Source of the DNA: Silvimonas terrae
GTDB lineage: Bacteria; Pseudomonadota; Gammaproteobacteria; Burkholderiales; Chitinibacteraceae
Reading direction: 5' to 3'
Length of the DNA: 64,000 nt
NCBI RefSeq assembly: GCF_014202765.1
Contig: NZ_JACHHN010000003.1
Coordinates: 248,001-312,000, forward strand
The notes below the pieces were generated by a model, which saw nothing but the letters and a program-made list of their open reading frames with translations, was not told the DNA's origin and made no database searches. Positions within the stretch are counted from its first letter, which is position 1, and every line of letters begins with the position of its first letter. The position numbers were made by a program, and so were the translations under genes. Positions 52,074-60,961 of this stretch are shown one piece after another.

Positions 52074-52607
52074 TCAGTACAGCACAGACTCAATGGCGTT
52101 GCCGATTTCCTGATCCAGCTTTTCCATGAAACGCATCTTGCGCACAATCATGGCGGCGTCTGCATAGCGGCTTTCACGGTCAATCAAGCGGGAGAGTTCA
52201 TCTTCCAGCGCGCCAATTTCCTCGCGCAGTTCATGGTTGAGTTCTTCCAGCCGCTCAACATTTTGCGAGGCTTTGCCTTCAGCAATATGTTCACGCCAGA
52301 TCATCTGATTCATCAGAAAATCCATCGGCATGGCGGTATTGGTTTCTTCCTGTGTATCGACCCCATTGAGCTGGAGCAGATAGCGCGCGCGGGACACGGG
52401 CGACTTGAGCGTTTGATAGCCTTCATTCAGGCGGGTGGCCACCTGCAGTGACAGGCGTTTCTGGGCATCGTCGCTGCCGGCAAAGCGGTCCGGATGCCAG
52501 GTGGCCTGGAGCGCACGGTATTGGGCTTCCAGCGCTTTGGCATCCAGTGCGAAAACGGCGGGAAGCTGGAACACGTCGAAATGGTTCTGGTTGAAGTCGA
52601 AATTCAT
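52074..52607 (-). CDS. hscB: J-domain co-chaperone HscB
   Basis: A 177-residue protein that brings IscU to HscA and stimulates its ATPase. The J-domain has the HPD motif in LQATWHPDRFAGSDDAQKR and the C-terminal helical bundle carries EHIAEGKASQNVERLEELN. Lies between iscA and hscA. Confidence 0.95.
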   Translation of the reverse strand: MNFDFNQNHFDVFQLPAVFALDAKALEAQYRALQATWHPDRFAGSDDAQKRLSLQVATRLNEGYQTLKSPVSRARYLLQLNGVDTQEETNTAMPMDFLMNQMIWREHIAEGKASQNVERLEELNHELREEIGALEDELSRLIDRESRYADAAMIVRKMRFMEKLDQEIGNAIESVLY

Positions 52608-52649
52608 CGGGCTGTGCTGGACTCGGTCGTGAACCTGCAGATTAACAAG

Positions 52650-52670
52650 AAAACGGGCTAAACCCGTTTT
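52650..52670 (-). other. Intercistronic hairpin between iscA and hscB
   Basis: Perfect arms AAAACGGG / CCCGTTTT with a five-base loop, 66 bases past the iscA stop. On the minus strand it is followed by CTTG rather than a long T-run, so it looks like a partial terminator or processing stem. Confidence 0.55.
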
Positions 52671-52735
52671 TTTTACCGCTGCCCCGCCGCGCGCAGGAGG
52701 GTGCGCGTCAGCCGGGGTGATTCAAACCCTGCCGC

Positions 52736-53059
52736 TCAGACGTGGAAACTCTCGCCGCAGCCGCACTCGTTCTTCACATTGGGATTGTTGAACTTGAAGC
52801 CTTCGTTCAGCCCTTCTTTGGCGTAATCGAGCTCGGTGCCGTCAATGTACGGCAGGCTCTTGGCGTCAGTAAAAATCTGCACGCCAAAGCTCTCAAACAC
52901 AAGATCGGTCTCTGCCTGCGCGTCAACAAATTCCAGCTTGTAAGCCATGCCGGAGCAACCGGAGGTCTTTACCGCCAGGCGTACGCCCAGCCCCTTGCCA
53001 CGGCGGGCGAGGTAGCCAGAGATGTGGTTCGCAGCACGTTCACTCAAAGTCAAAGCCAT
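52736..53059 (-). CDS. iscA: Iron-sulfur cluster assembly protein IscA
   Basis: A 107-residue A-type carrier that hands Fe-S clusters to target proteins. The three ligand cysteines are in [14 protein letters not shown] and the C-terminal [10 protein letters not shown]. Follows iscU by 65 bases. Confidence 0.96.
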   Translation of the reverse strand: MALTLSERAANHISGYLARRGKGLGVRLAVKTSGCSGMAYKLEFVDAQAETDLVFESFGVQIFTDAKSLPYIDGTELDYAKEGLNEGFKFNNPNVKNECGCGESFHV

Positions 53060-53124
53060 ACAAAAACTCCAGTCCTGTCTTGTTACGGATACCCTGATGG
53101 CAGCGGCATCCGGTCCAGCCGTAC

Positions 53125-53508
53125 TCAGGCGGTATGCTTTTGCTTGTAATCTTCAACCGCTGCCTTGATGGCGTCTTCCGCCAGGATGGAGCAGTGGATT
53201 TTCACCGGCGGCAGCGCCAGTTCTTCGGCAATGTGGGTGTTCTTGATGGCCAGCGCTTCATCCAGCGTCTTGCCCTTGACCCATTCGGTCACCAGCGACG
53301 AGGAAGCAATGGCCGAGCCACAGCCGTAGGTCTTGAACTTGGCATCTTCAATCACGCCATCCGCGCCCACCTTGATCTGCAGCTTCATCACGTCGCCACA
53401 GGCCGGTGCTCCAACCATGCCGGTACCGATGGTTTCGTCGCCTTTTTCAAAGGAACCAACGTTGCGCGGGTTTTCGTAATGGTCGATTACTTTTTCGCTA
53501 TAAGCCAT
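53125..53508 (-). CDS. iscU: Fe-S cluster scaffold IscU
   Basis: A 127-residue scaffold on which IscS and Fdx build clusters. The three cysteines are in [29 protein letters not shown] and [13 protein letters not shown]. The HscA recognition motif LPPVK is at about residue 99. The gap to iscS upstream contains a 22-base inverted repeat. Confidence 0.97.
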   Translation of the reverse strand: MAYSEKVIDHYENPRNVGSFEKGDETIGTGMVGAPACGDVMKLQIKVGADGVIEDAKFKTYGCGSAIASSSLVTEWVKGKTLDEALAIKNTHIAEELALPPVKIHCSILAEDAIKAAVEDYKQKHTA

Positions 53509-53528
53509 TTTTGGAAGTCTCCAGTGAG

Positions 53529-53650
53529 GTGTGAGGGGTGAGGTGTCAGGGGTAAAACCCGTTTAAGCACCAGCACTCACGACCTGATTTCAATCTGTTT
53601 GCACACCAAGGGGCGTGGCGGTTTTTCTCCTCACACCTCACCCCTCACAC
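53529..53650. repeat. Long inverted repeat between iscS and iscU
   Basis: Arm 1 (53529-53550) GTGTGAGGGGTGAGGTGT plus CAGG and arm 2 (53629-53650) CCTCACACCTCACCCCTCAC plus AC are complementary at 21 of 22 positions, around a 78-base interior. It fills nearly the whole gap between iscU and iscS (146 bases); the neighbouring isc genes are tightly packed. Confidence 0.75.
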
Positions 53651-53654
53651 ACAA

Positions 53655-54869
53655 TCAGTGGGCAGCCCACTGCACCTGGCTGATGTCCACGCCGTCCTTG
53701 AACATTTCCCACAGCGGGGAGAGTTCACGCAGTTTGCCGATCTTTTCATGGATCAATTTGACGGCGAAATCGATATCTTCAACCGTGGTAAAGCGGCCAA
53801 TGGTGAAACGGATGGACGAATGCGCCAGTTCATCCGAACGACCCAGCGCGCGCAGTACGTAAGACGGTTCCAGGCTGGCAGAAGTACAGGCCGAACCAGA
53901 AGACACGGCCAGTTCTTTCAGCGCCATGATCAGGGATTCGCCTTCAACAAAGTTAAAGCTCACGTTGAGGTTATGCGGTACGCGCTGATCCATGTCACCG
54001 TTCAGATGGGTCTCTTCGATATCCGAAATACCGGCCCACAGACGATCACGCAGCATGCGGATGCGTTCCAGTTCCGTGCCCATTTCTTCACGGGCAATGC
54101 GGAACGCCTCACCCATGCCGACAATCTGGTGTGTCGCCAGCGTGCCGGAACGGAAACCCCGTTCGTGGCCGCCACCATGCATTTGCGCTTCCAGACGGAT
54201 ACGCGGCTTGCGGCGGATATACAGCGCGCCAATGCCCTTCGGGCCGTAGGTCTTGTGCGCGGACAGCGCCAGCAGGTCAATCTTGGACTTTTGCAGGTCG
54301 ATCACCACTTTGCCGGTGGCTTGCGCGGCATCGACATGGAACACAATGCCCTTCTCGCGGCACAGTTCACCAATGGCGTCGACGTCCTGAATCACGCCGA
54401 TTTCGTTGTTCACCAGCATGACCGAGATAAGAATGGTGTCCGGGCGGATCGCGGCTTTCAGTACATCCAGATCGATCAGGCCATCGGCCTTCACATCCAG
54501 GTAGGTCACTTCAAAACCTTCGCGTTCCAGTTCACGGGTGGTGTCGAGCACCGCCTTGTGTTCCGTCTTCACGGTGATCAGGTGCTTGCCCTTCGATTGA
54601 TAGAAGTGCGCGGCGCCCTTGATCGCCAGATTGTCAGATTCCGTAGCGCCGGAAGTCCACACGATTTCCTTGGCATCGCAGTTCAACAGCGCGGCGACTT
54701 GCTCACGCGCTTCTTCCACGGCCGATTCCGTTTCCCAGCCGTAGGCGTGCGAACGCGACGCGGGGTTGCCGAAGTGTTCGGTCAGGTAAGGAATCATTTT
54801 CTGCGCCACGCGCGGATCAACCGGGGTGGTGGCAGAGTAATCAAGGTAAATCGGCAACTTGCGGTCCAT
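53655..54869 (-). CDS. iscS: Cysteine desulfurase IscS
   Basis: A PLP enzyme of 404 residues (start [20 protein letters not shown]) that takes sulfur from cysteine for Fe-S clusters and tRNA thiolation. PLP lysine is in [15 protein letters not shown] and the persulfide cysteine in [17 protein letters not shown]. Length equals that of E. coli IscS. Second gene of the operon after iscR. Confidence 0.97.
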   Translation of the reverse strand: MDRKLPIYLDYSATTPVDPRVAQKMIPYLTEHFGNPASRSHAYGWETESAVEEAREQVAALLNCDAKEIVWTSGATESDNLAIKGAAHFYQSKGKHLITVKTEHKAVLDTTRELEREGFEVTYLDVKADGLIDLDVLKAAIRPDTILISVMLVNNEIGVIQDVDAIGELCREKGIVFHVDAAQATGKVVIDLQKSKIDLLALSAHKTYGPKGIGALYIRRKPRIRLEAQMHGGGHERGFRSGTLATHQIVGMGEAFRIAREEMGTELERIRMLRDRLWAGISDIEETHLNGDMDQRVPHNLNVSFNFVEGESLIMALKELAVSSGSACTSASLEPSYVLRALGRSDELAHSSIRFTIGRFTTVEDIDFAVKLIHEKIGKLRELSPLWEMFKDGVDISQVQWAAH

Positions 54870-54925
54870 TACAGGTACTCCGTGCTCAATCTGTGCGTTG
54901 TAATGCTGTTTCGGTGCAGCGGGTC

Positions 54926-55426
54926 TTACAGACCCGGCAACACGCTGACGGCTTCTGTCGCTCTGCCTGGGCGCTGGTCCATCAGGACGGTTTGCTGGCA
55001 TTGCTCGCGGCGGCGCGCTTTTTCGTGCTGTTGTTCAACCAGCTGCGCCAGCGTGACGGACGACAGATAGTCGTAAATGGTTTTGTTCAGGCTGGCCCAC
55101 AGATCGTGAGTCATGCAGCGGTGGTCTTCCAGGCAGTTTTCCTTGCCACCGCATTGCGTGGCGTCGATCGGTTCATCGACAGCCTTGATGATCTCGGCCA
55201 CGGTGATCAGGTCGGCGCCACGCGCCAGACAGTAACCACCACCGGGGCCGCGTACGCTTTCCACCAGTTCACGGCGGCGCAGCTTGCCAAACAGTTGTTC
55301 CAGGTAAGAAAGCGAAATCTGCTGGCGTTCGCTGATCCCTGCCAGCGTCACCGGGCCTTTGGCCTGGCGCAGGGACAGGTCGAGCATTGCCGTTACGGCA
55401 AACCGGCCTTTGGTCGTCAGTCGCAT
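54926..55426 (-). CDS. iscR: Fe-S cluster-sensing regulator IscR
   Basis: A 166-residue Rrf2-family regulator. The winged HTH is [20 protein letters not shown] onwards; the cluster ligands lie in [19 protein letters not shown]. With cluster bound it represses the isc operon. The long C-terminal tail (about 135-166) is charged. A type-1 IscR site overlaps its own promoter. Confidence 0.96.
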   Translation of the reverse strand: MRLTTKGRFAVTAMLDLSLRQAKGPVTLAGISERQQISLSYLEQLFGKLRRRELVESVRGPGGGYCLARGADLITVAEIIKAVDEPIDATQCGGKENCLEDHRCMTHDLWASLNKTIYDYLSSVTLAQLVEQQHEKARRREQCQQTVLMDQRPGRATEAVSVLPGL

Positions 55427-55456
55427 CGCTTTGTCCTGGTTGATCGTATAGGGCGC

Positions 55457-55489
55457 ATCGTAAAATACCCTACAAATTTAGTCAACTAA
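55457..55489 (-). promoter_or_regulatory. isc promoter with type-1 IscR site
   Basis: On the minus strand TTGACT (55480-55485) and TACGAT (55457-55462) are 17 bases apart. The 25-base stretch at 55465-55489 agrees with the type-1 IscR consensus at 22 of 25 positions by my count and covers the -35 hexamer, so IscR repression of the isc operon is expected. Confidence 0.8.
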
Positions 55490-55652
55490 AAACCCTGGTA
55501 GTTCAGTGGGTTTTTACCGGCAAAATACCGGCTTGCCGAGGGCCTGAAGCGGCTAACAAAACCCGGCGAAGCGGTGCCGGCAAGGCGTGCGAAACGAAGA
55601 CAGTACAAGTAGTACGAGCACAACATCGCCGGCAGGGTTTTGGATGCTGCTC

Positions 55653-56408
55653 TTATTCCTCGACAATCCGGTTGAGGTAATTGGGGTCAAACGCGTCTTG
55701 TTCGGCGCGCTCTTTGGAACAATCCACACCCAGTTGTTCCAGACGGGCCAGGATCATGTCCAGACGCTTGTCGGTGTTGACCGAGTGATCCAGCAAGCCA
55801 TGGATCGCTTTGACCGTCGGGTCATTCATGTCGGCAGATAAACCATACGCCGTGAAGCCCATTTTTTCGGCCTGCTCGGCGCGAACCTTGTCCCGCGCCT
55901 TGTCGACCATGCGTGCCACGCTGGCCACCATGGTGGCACCGGCCGGCACGGGTTTGATCACCACGGCGTTGGGGCCAATTTTGGCACCCCGCCCCACGGT
56001 GAAACCACCCAGCACCTTGGCACCGGCGCCGACCACCACGCCTTCTTCCAGCGTCGGGTGGCGCTTGCCTTCATGCAATGACGTCCCGCCCAGGGTCACG
56101 CCCTGGTACAAGGTGCAGTCGTCGCCAATCTCGGCGGTTTCGCCAATCACTACACCCATGCCGTGATCAATAAACACCCGGCGGCCAATTGTGGCGCCCG
56201 GATGAATTTCAATGCCGGTCAGCCAGCGGCCAAAGTGCGAGATCGAGCGGGCCAGCAGTTTGCAGTCACGCAGCCACAGGCCGTGCGCGATGCGATGCAG
56301 CGTTTGCGCCTGGAAACCCGGATAACAGATGACCACTTCCCAGATGGAACGTGCGGCGGGATCGCGCTCAAGAATGGCCCGGATGTCTTCACGCAAGCGA
56401 TCAAGCAT
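55653..56408 (-). CDS. cysE: Serine O-acetyltransferase
   Basis: Makes O-acetylserine, the first step of cysteine synthesis and the CysB inducer precursor. I start at [20 protein letters not shown] (251 residues); a TTG seven codons earlier is less likely. The left-handed beta-helix repeats are seen in [20 protein letters not shown] and [20 protein letters not shown]. The long C-terminal tail ([20 protein letters not shown]) is that of isc-linked CysE. It lies upstream of iscR on the same strand, supplying substrate for the pathway feeding IscS. Confidence 0.94.
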   Translation of the reverse strand: MLDRLREDIRAILERDPAARSIWEVVICYPGFQAQTLHRIAHGLWLRDCKLLARSISHFGRWLTGIEIHPGATIGRRVFIDHGMGVVIGETAEIGDDCTLYQGVTLGGTSLHEGKRHPTLEEGVVVGAGAKVLGGFTVGRGAKIGPNAVVIKPVPAGATMVASVARMVDKARDKVRAEQAEKMGFTAYGLSADMNDPTVKAIHGLLDHSVNTDKRLDMILARLEQLGVDCSKERAEQDAFDPNYLNRIVEE

Positions 56409-56697
56409 AGGCTGGCTGCTTTCTGGCAAGGGTTGGAAAGCCGACTATTTTACTCGACTTTTATCTGTAAAACCAGTCACAACCAAAAACACAAGTCATT
56501 GATATATAAGTATATTTTCAAACAATCCTGACAAGAGTGGCTGGTCTTGTCAGAAAACAGCGGCAACAACGCGCCTGCGCCGCCTGCTGGCTGGCGCGTG
56601 GACGCGACACCTTCATTGCCGTTGGCAAGCAAAGCCAAGCCAATGTCATGAACTGGGGGTAGGCTATGCGCCCATCCCAACCGGTCGGGGTCGTTCC

Positions 56698-57594
56698 ATG
56701 CACCAAACCCTGTTATCGCAACTCATGGCCTTGCCCCATCTGGCCGAGCGCACATTTGTGGGCGGCGCGGCGTTATTTCGCTTTCATCACCGGGTGCAGG
56801 TGCAGCGCACGCCGTATTTCATACCGTGCCTGATTGCGGTGCTGGCCGGGGAAAAGCACATCAAAACGACCAGCGGCGAGTACGTTTGCCGCGCGGGCGA
56901 CTGGTTTACCGTGAGCGCCGGCACCAGCATCACCTTTACCAACGTGCCCGATCCGGCCCAGGGCTTTTTTGCGGCGGTGGTGATTGCCGCAGACGCCAGC
57001 ATGATGCAGCGCTTTCGCCAGCGTTATGCCAGTGTTCTGCCCGCGCAACTGGACGACCACCCTTTGCTGGCACCGGATACCGCCTGCCGCCAGGCGCTGC
57101 ACGACTACATCAGCGAAATTCTCATCACCCGGCACGACAAACTGTCTGACGCGCTGGTTGAACTGCGCTGGGAAGCGCTGTGGCTGGCACTGGCGCGCCA
57201 GGGCGTGGCGCGGGATGTGGTGCTGGCGCAGCCGGGCCGCTGGCGTGAACGCGTGGTCTGGACACTCTATGGCAATGTCGCGGCAGACTGGCATGCCGAT
57301 GAAGTCGCCCGCAAACTGGCGCTGAGTGAGTCTTCCCTGCGCCGGCGTCTGCGCGACGAGGGGGCCTCGTTCAGCGAGTTGTTGCTGGATGTGCGCATGG
57401 AGCGCGCGCTGGCGATGGTGATGGATGGCAGCACGCCTATCCAGCGCATTGCCGAGGCCTGCGGGTATATCTCGCCGTCGCGCTTTGCCGGGGCCTTCCG
57501 CCAGCGTTTCGGGTTATCCCCCCTGGCGTTGCGCGCGTCTTTCCAGACCCCTGTGGCCAGCCCGCATATGGATAGCCAGCTCAGCCTGGCGTGA
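56698..57594 (+). CDS. AraC-family transcriptional regulator
   Basis: A 298-residue regulator. The N-terminal 170 residues form a cupin-type effector domain (IAVLAGEKHIKTTSGEYVCR and AGDWFTVSAGTSITFTNVPD). Two HTH motifs follow: WHADEVARKLALSESSLRRR and IAEACGYISPSRFAGAFRQR. Target unknown; divergent from cysE over 289 bases that are AT-rich around 56500-56520. Confidence 0.9.
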   Translation: MHQTLLSQLMALPHLAERTFVGGAALFRFHHRVQVQRTPYFIPCLIAVLAGEKHIKTTSGEYVCRAGDWFTVSAGTSITFTNVPDPAQGFFAAVVIAADASMMQRFRQRYASVLPAQLDDHPLLAPDTACRQALHDYISEILITRHDKLSDALVELRWEALWLALARQGVARDVVLAQPGRWRERVVWTLYGNVAADWHADEVARKLALSESSLRRRLRDEGASFSELLLDVRMERALAMVMDGSTPIQRIAEACGYISPSRFAGAFRQRFGLSPLALRASFQTPVASPHMDSQLSLA

Positions 57595-57614
57595 CCGGTT
57601 CAGGCCAGAATCTG

Positions 57615-57648
57615 ACCGGATCGGGCGACATACGCCGGTCCGGTTTTT
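57615..57648 (+). terminator. Terminator after the AraC gene
   Basis: Stem ACCGGA / TCCGGT extended by further partial pairing, then TTTTT, 20 bases after the stop. Confidence 0.8.
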
Positions 57649-57734
57649 CTATGATGGGTTGGCGCAGTGCAAGCGGATTCATACCGCGCCATTGACCAGC
57701 ACTGCCTTTTTATTCAGAGAGAAGGAACACCATC

Positions 57735-58283
57735 ATGAGACGCTTTCCAGCCTGGGCCGGTGCGCTGTTACTCGCGACCGGCCTCAGTCAGGCCGCCAGC
57801 TTTACCGTCACCAGCCACGATGTCACGCCCGGCACGCTCAACCCCAAACAAATTGCTTATGGCGATGGCTGCAAGGGCCAGAATCTCTCGCCGGACCTGG
57901 CCTGGCACAATCCACCCGCCGGCACGCAAGGTTACGCCATTGTGGTGTGGGACCCGGATGCACCCGGCGCGCGCACCTGGTATCACTGGGTTTTGTTCGA
58001 CATACGCGCCAGTGTAAGCAGCGTGGCGGGCAATACCGGCGAGTACAACAGCAAGATCTTGCCTGCAGGTGCGCTGCAAGGTCGCAACAGCAGCGGCAGT
58101 AACTCGTACAGCGGCGCCTGCCCACCTGCGGGGGACAAGCCGCATCACTACCATTTCACCGTCTACGCGCTGAAAACCGGCAAACTGGCGGCAGAGGCCA
58201 GCGACAGCCCGGACAATCTGGCAGACAAGATCAAGGCGCAGGCACTCGGCAACGCAGAAGTCGTCGCCACATTCGGTCACTAA
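57735..58283 (+). CDS. YbhB/YbcL family (PEBP-like) periplasmic protein
   Basis: A 182-residue exported protein with signal peptide (about 1-21, GLSQAAS). The phosphatidylethanolamine-binding-protein fold is shown by QNLSPDLAWHNPPAGTQGYA, VVWDPDAPGARTWYHWVLFD, YSGACPPAGDKPHHYHFTVY and the end. No firm biochemical role for bacterial members. Confidence 0.92.
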   Translation: MRRFPAWAGALLLATGLSQAASFTVTSHDVTPGTLNPKQIAYGDGCKGQNLSPDLAWHNPPAGTQGYAIVVWDPDAPGARTWYHWVLFDIRASVSSVAGNTGEYNSKILPAGALQGRNSSGSNSYSGACPPAGDKPHHYHFTVYALKTGKLAAEASDSPDNLADKIKAQALGNAEVVATFGH

Positions 58284-58315
58284 GCGTGTGCCCGCCCGGT
58301 CTGGGCGGGCCGGGG

Positions 58316-58657
58316 TCAAACCTTCTTGACGAACTCCGACTTCAGTTTCATGGCGCCAATACCGTCGATCTTGCAGTCAATATCGTGATCGCCGTCGACC
58401 AGACGAATATTCTTGACCTTGGTCCCCACCTTGACCACCAGAGAGGACCCTTTCACTTTCAGGTCTTTCATCACCGTGACCGTATCGCCATCCTGCAATA
58501 CGTTACCCACCGCGTCCTTGATCACTTTGACCTCGTCATCATGCGTTTCTGCGGCGTTCACGGGCCATTCATGTGCGCACTCCGGGCAGACCAGCATTGC
58601 GCCGTCTTCCCAGGTGAACGCAGAATGGCATTTCGGACAGGAGGGCAAGTTGCTCAC
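58316..58657 (-). CDS. yjdM: PhnA-domain zinc-ribbon protein YjdM
   Basis: A 113-residue protein from a GTG start (GAGGA 9 bases upstream), encoding [20 protein letters not shown]. The zinc ribbon is formed by CPKC and CPEC; the PhnA domain follows with [16 protein letters not shown] and [19 protein letters not shown]. Despite its old phosphonate label, no function is settled. Convergent with the PEBP-like gene. Confidence 0.93.
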   Translation of the reverse strand: MSNLPSCPKCHSAFTWEDGAMLVCPECAHEWPVNAAETHDDEVKVIKDAVGNVLQDGDTVTVMKDLKVKGSSLVVKVGTKVKNIRLVDGDHDIDCKIDGIGAMKLKSEFVKKV

Positions 58658-58876
58658 AGCAGAATCCTCAGGCAAAGCCAGTGATTGTAAAGCGGCCAGG
58701 GCAGATGACTCTGGCCATTTTGGCTCTTAAAATTCACACAGCGCGCCCGCTACGGCACTTTCATCAAAGCGGCAGATCGGCTTGCGTCGCAAAATGCGGT
58801 ATACACCTGAACGGCACCCCGTGTTGGCCATTGTCCGTGGTGCCCGTACCCCGCCCCCTTCTCTGTGCATGGAACC

Positions 58877-59686
58877 ATGATGCGTTTTTCCCGACGCCAG
58901 GAGTTTGTTGCTGAACTCCTGGGCACCTTTGTTTTGATTTTGCTCGGCAGCGGTACAAATTGCATGGTCACGCTGTTTTCCCCCCACGTGGGCACCCTGG
59001 TCAACGGCGGCTATACCCATGTCGTGATCGGCTGGGGGCTGGCCGTGATGTTTGGCATTGTGATCAGCATCCGGATTAGCGGCGCACACCTGAACCCGGC
59101 TGTGTCCATTGCGCTGGCCGTTTGTGGCCGCTTCCCCTGGCGCAAGCTGCCGCATTACATCGTGGCGCAACTGGCCGGGGCTTTCCTTGGGGCAGCACTG
59201 GCCTTTGTGGTTTACCACGCCAAGTGGGTGGAGTTTGATCCACAACTGGCATACACGGCGGGTGTGCTGACCACCTTCCCCGCGATCACCGGCCATTTCT
59301 TGCCCGGCTTGATTGACCAGATTGTGGGAACCGGCCTGCTGGTCAGTCTGCTGTTTGCATTGGCTGATCTGCTGCCGCAGAAACATACCCAATGGCTCAC
59401 ACCCTTGGCCGTGTCTTTGTTGATTATGGTGATGGGCATTGCCTTCGGCGGCATGCATGGTTATGCACTCAACCCGGCACGGGATTTCGGCCCGCGCCTG
59501 TTCGCAGGTATCGCCGGGTTCAAGAACACCGGTTTCGCTCAAGGCATATGGTGGGTTCCCATCCTTGGCCCCATCGTCGGCGGGGTGCTGGGCGCCGTGT
59601 TGTATCAGCGTTTCATTGGCCAGGCGTACCACCAGACCGGACAATCTGGCGGCCAGGACCAGGGCAGCCGCACTGGCGAGTGCTGA
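58877..59686 (+). CDS. glpF: Aquaglyceroporin (GlpF-like MIP family channel)
   Basis: An inner-membrane channel for glycerol, about 269 residues from the ATG at 58877 (start uncertain, an ATG lies four codons earlier). Two NPA half-helices are present: ISGAHLNPAVSIALA and GYALNPARDFGPRLF. The aspartate after the second NPA (NPARD) marks glycerol facilitators rather than strict water channels. No glycerol kinase gene is adjacent; glycerate kinase lies next but on the other strand. Confidence 0.92.
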   Translation: MMRFSRRQEFVAELLGTFVLILLGSGTNCMVTLFSPHVGTLVNGGYTHVVIGWGLAVMFGIVISIRISGAHLNPAVSIALAVCGRFPWRKLPHYIVAQLAGAFLGAALAFVVYHAKWVEFDPQLAYTAGVLTTFPAITGHFLPGLIDQIVGTGLLVSLLFALADLLPQKHTQWLTPLAVSLLIMVMGIAFGGMHGYALNPARDFGPRLFAGIAGFKNTGFAQGIWWVPILGPIVGGVLGAVLYQRFIGQAYHQTGQSGGQDQGSRTGEC

Positions 59687-59756
59687 GGTCATGGCGACGT
59701 CTGGCCATTAAAACCGCCGCGAGACATGGCCACTCACACTGACCGGTCTGGCAACT

Positions 59757-60899
59757 TTAGCCCCTGAGCGCTTGCCCAACCCGCAGCGCCGCCGCCACGT
59801 TGCGAGCGGCCAGCCGGACGTTGCCGGCCGCCTGCGCCAGCGCTTCTTCCACCGTACTGGCCGCGTGCATCACACTGAAGACGGCAGCAAAACCATGCGG
59901 ATACACTACGGCGACGTCGCTGGATAAACAGCCGGCGATACCAATCACCGGAATCCCCTGGCGTTGCGCAACCTGTGCCACGCCCATGGGGGTTTTGCCA
60001 TGAATGGTCTGGCTATCCATGCGCCCTTCTCCGGTGATGACCAGATCGGCATCCTGCAGCGCCGCTGCCAGCGCAACGGCGTCGGTCACGATCTCTACGC
60101 CGGGGCGCAAATGACCGCCCAACGCCAGCAGCATGGCGCCCATGCCACCCGCAGCGCCCGCACCGGGGCAATCCGCCACGCCCGAACCGACCACCTGCGC
60201 CAGCAATTGCCCCAAGTGGGCCAGGCTTTGGTCCAGTTGCGCCACCATGGCCGGGGTTGCGCCTTTCTGCGGCCCAAAGATGGCTGAGGCGCCTTGCGGC
60301 CCAGTGAGCGGATTATCAACGTCACATGCGACATCGATCTGGCATTGCGCCAGCCGTGCATCCAGCGTGCTGAAATCAATGTGCGCCAGTTGAGCCAGTG
60401 CGCCACCACCCGGGCCAATACTGGCCCCTGCAAGATCGGTAAAGCGCGCCCCCAGCGCCTGGGCGAGGCCCGCGCCGCCATCATTGGTCGCGCTGCCACC
60501 CAGGCCGATGATGAATCGCCGCGCGCCTTTATCCAGCGCGGCGCGGATCAACTCTCCCGTGCCATAACTGGTGGTCAGCAACGGGTTGCGCTGGGTGGGG
60601 GGCACCAGCGCCAGACCGCTGGCGGCGGCCATTTCAATCACCGCCGTATGGCCATCGCCGGTCAGGCCGTAAAACGCCGGCACCGGCTGCCCCAGCGGGC
60701 CGGTTACCGTGACGGCAATACGCTGGCCTTGCGTGGCTTCAATCATGGCTTGCACGGTGCCTTCGCCGCCGTCTGCCATCGGCACCTTGACGTACTGTGC
60801 GGCCGGAAACACCTCGCGAAAACCGGCTTCGATGTGTTCCGCCACTTCCAGCGCCGTCAGGCTTTCTTTGTAAGAGTCAGGCGCAATGACAATTTTCAT
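59757..60899 (-). CDS. Glycerate kinase (GarK/GlxK type)
   Basis: Phosphorylates D-glycerate. The 380 residues start MKIVIAPDSYKESLTALEVA and include FREVFPAAQYVKVPMADGGE, FIIGLGGSATNDGGAGLAQAL and VITGEGRMDSQTIHGKTPMG, all typical of type II glycerate kinase. Along with the MFS transporter upstream and the CdaR-like regulator, it forms a glycerate or sugar-diacid utilisation set. Confidence 0.95.
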   Translation of the reverse strand: MKIVIAPDSYKESLTALEVAEHIEAGFREVFPAAQYVKVPMADGGEGTVQAMIEATQGQRIAVTVTGPLGQPVPAFYGLTGDGHTAVIEMAAASGLALVPPTQRNPLLTTSYGTGELIRAALDKGARRFIIGLGGSATNDGGAGLAQALGARFTDLAGASIGPGGGALAQLAHIDFSTLDARLAQCQIDVACDVDNPLTGPQGASAIFGPQKGATPAMVAQLDQSLAHLGQLLAQVVGSGVADCPGAGAAGGMGAMLLALGGHLRPGVEIVTDAVALAAALQDADLVITGEGRMDSQTIHGKTPMGVAQVAQRQGIPVIGIAGCLSSDVAVVYPHGFAAVFSVMHAASTVEEALAQAAGNVRLAARNVAAALRVGQALRG

Positions 60900-60961
60900 G
60901 CTTTTTATTCCAGAGCGATTGCAAGTCAGCCATTCGGCGGCGCAATCTTGTGATGACCGGT

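Noticed and set aside
53529-53650. Considered as a CRISPR-like or phage attachment structure
   Set aside because: There are only two arms, in inverted rather than direct orientation, and no integrase or regular spacing.
53658-55070. 470-codon open frame antisense to iscS
   Set aside because: iscS is unmistakable on the other strand; the reverse frame has no family-like motifs.
58290-58310. GCCCGCCC/GGGCGGGC stem between the PEBP-like gene and yjdM
   Set aside because: It could end the PEBP-like transcript, but there is no T-run on either strand, so I do not list it as a terminator.
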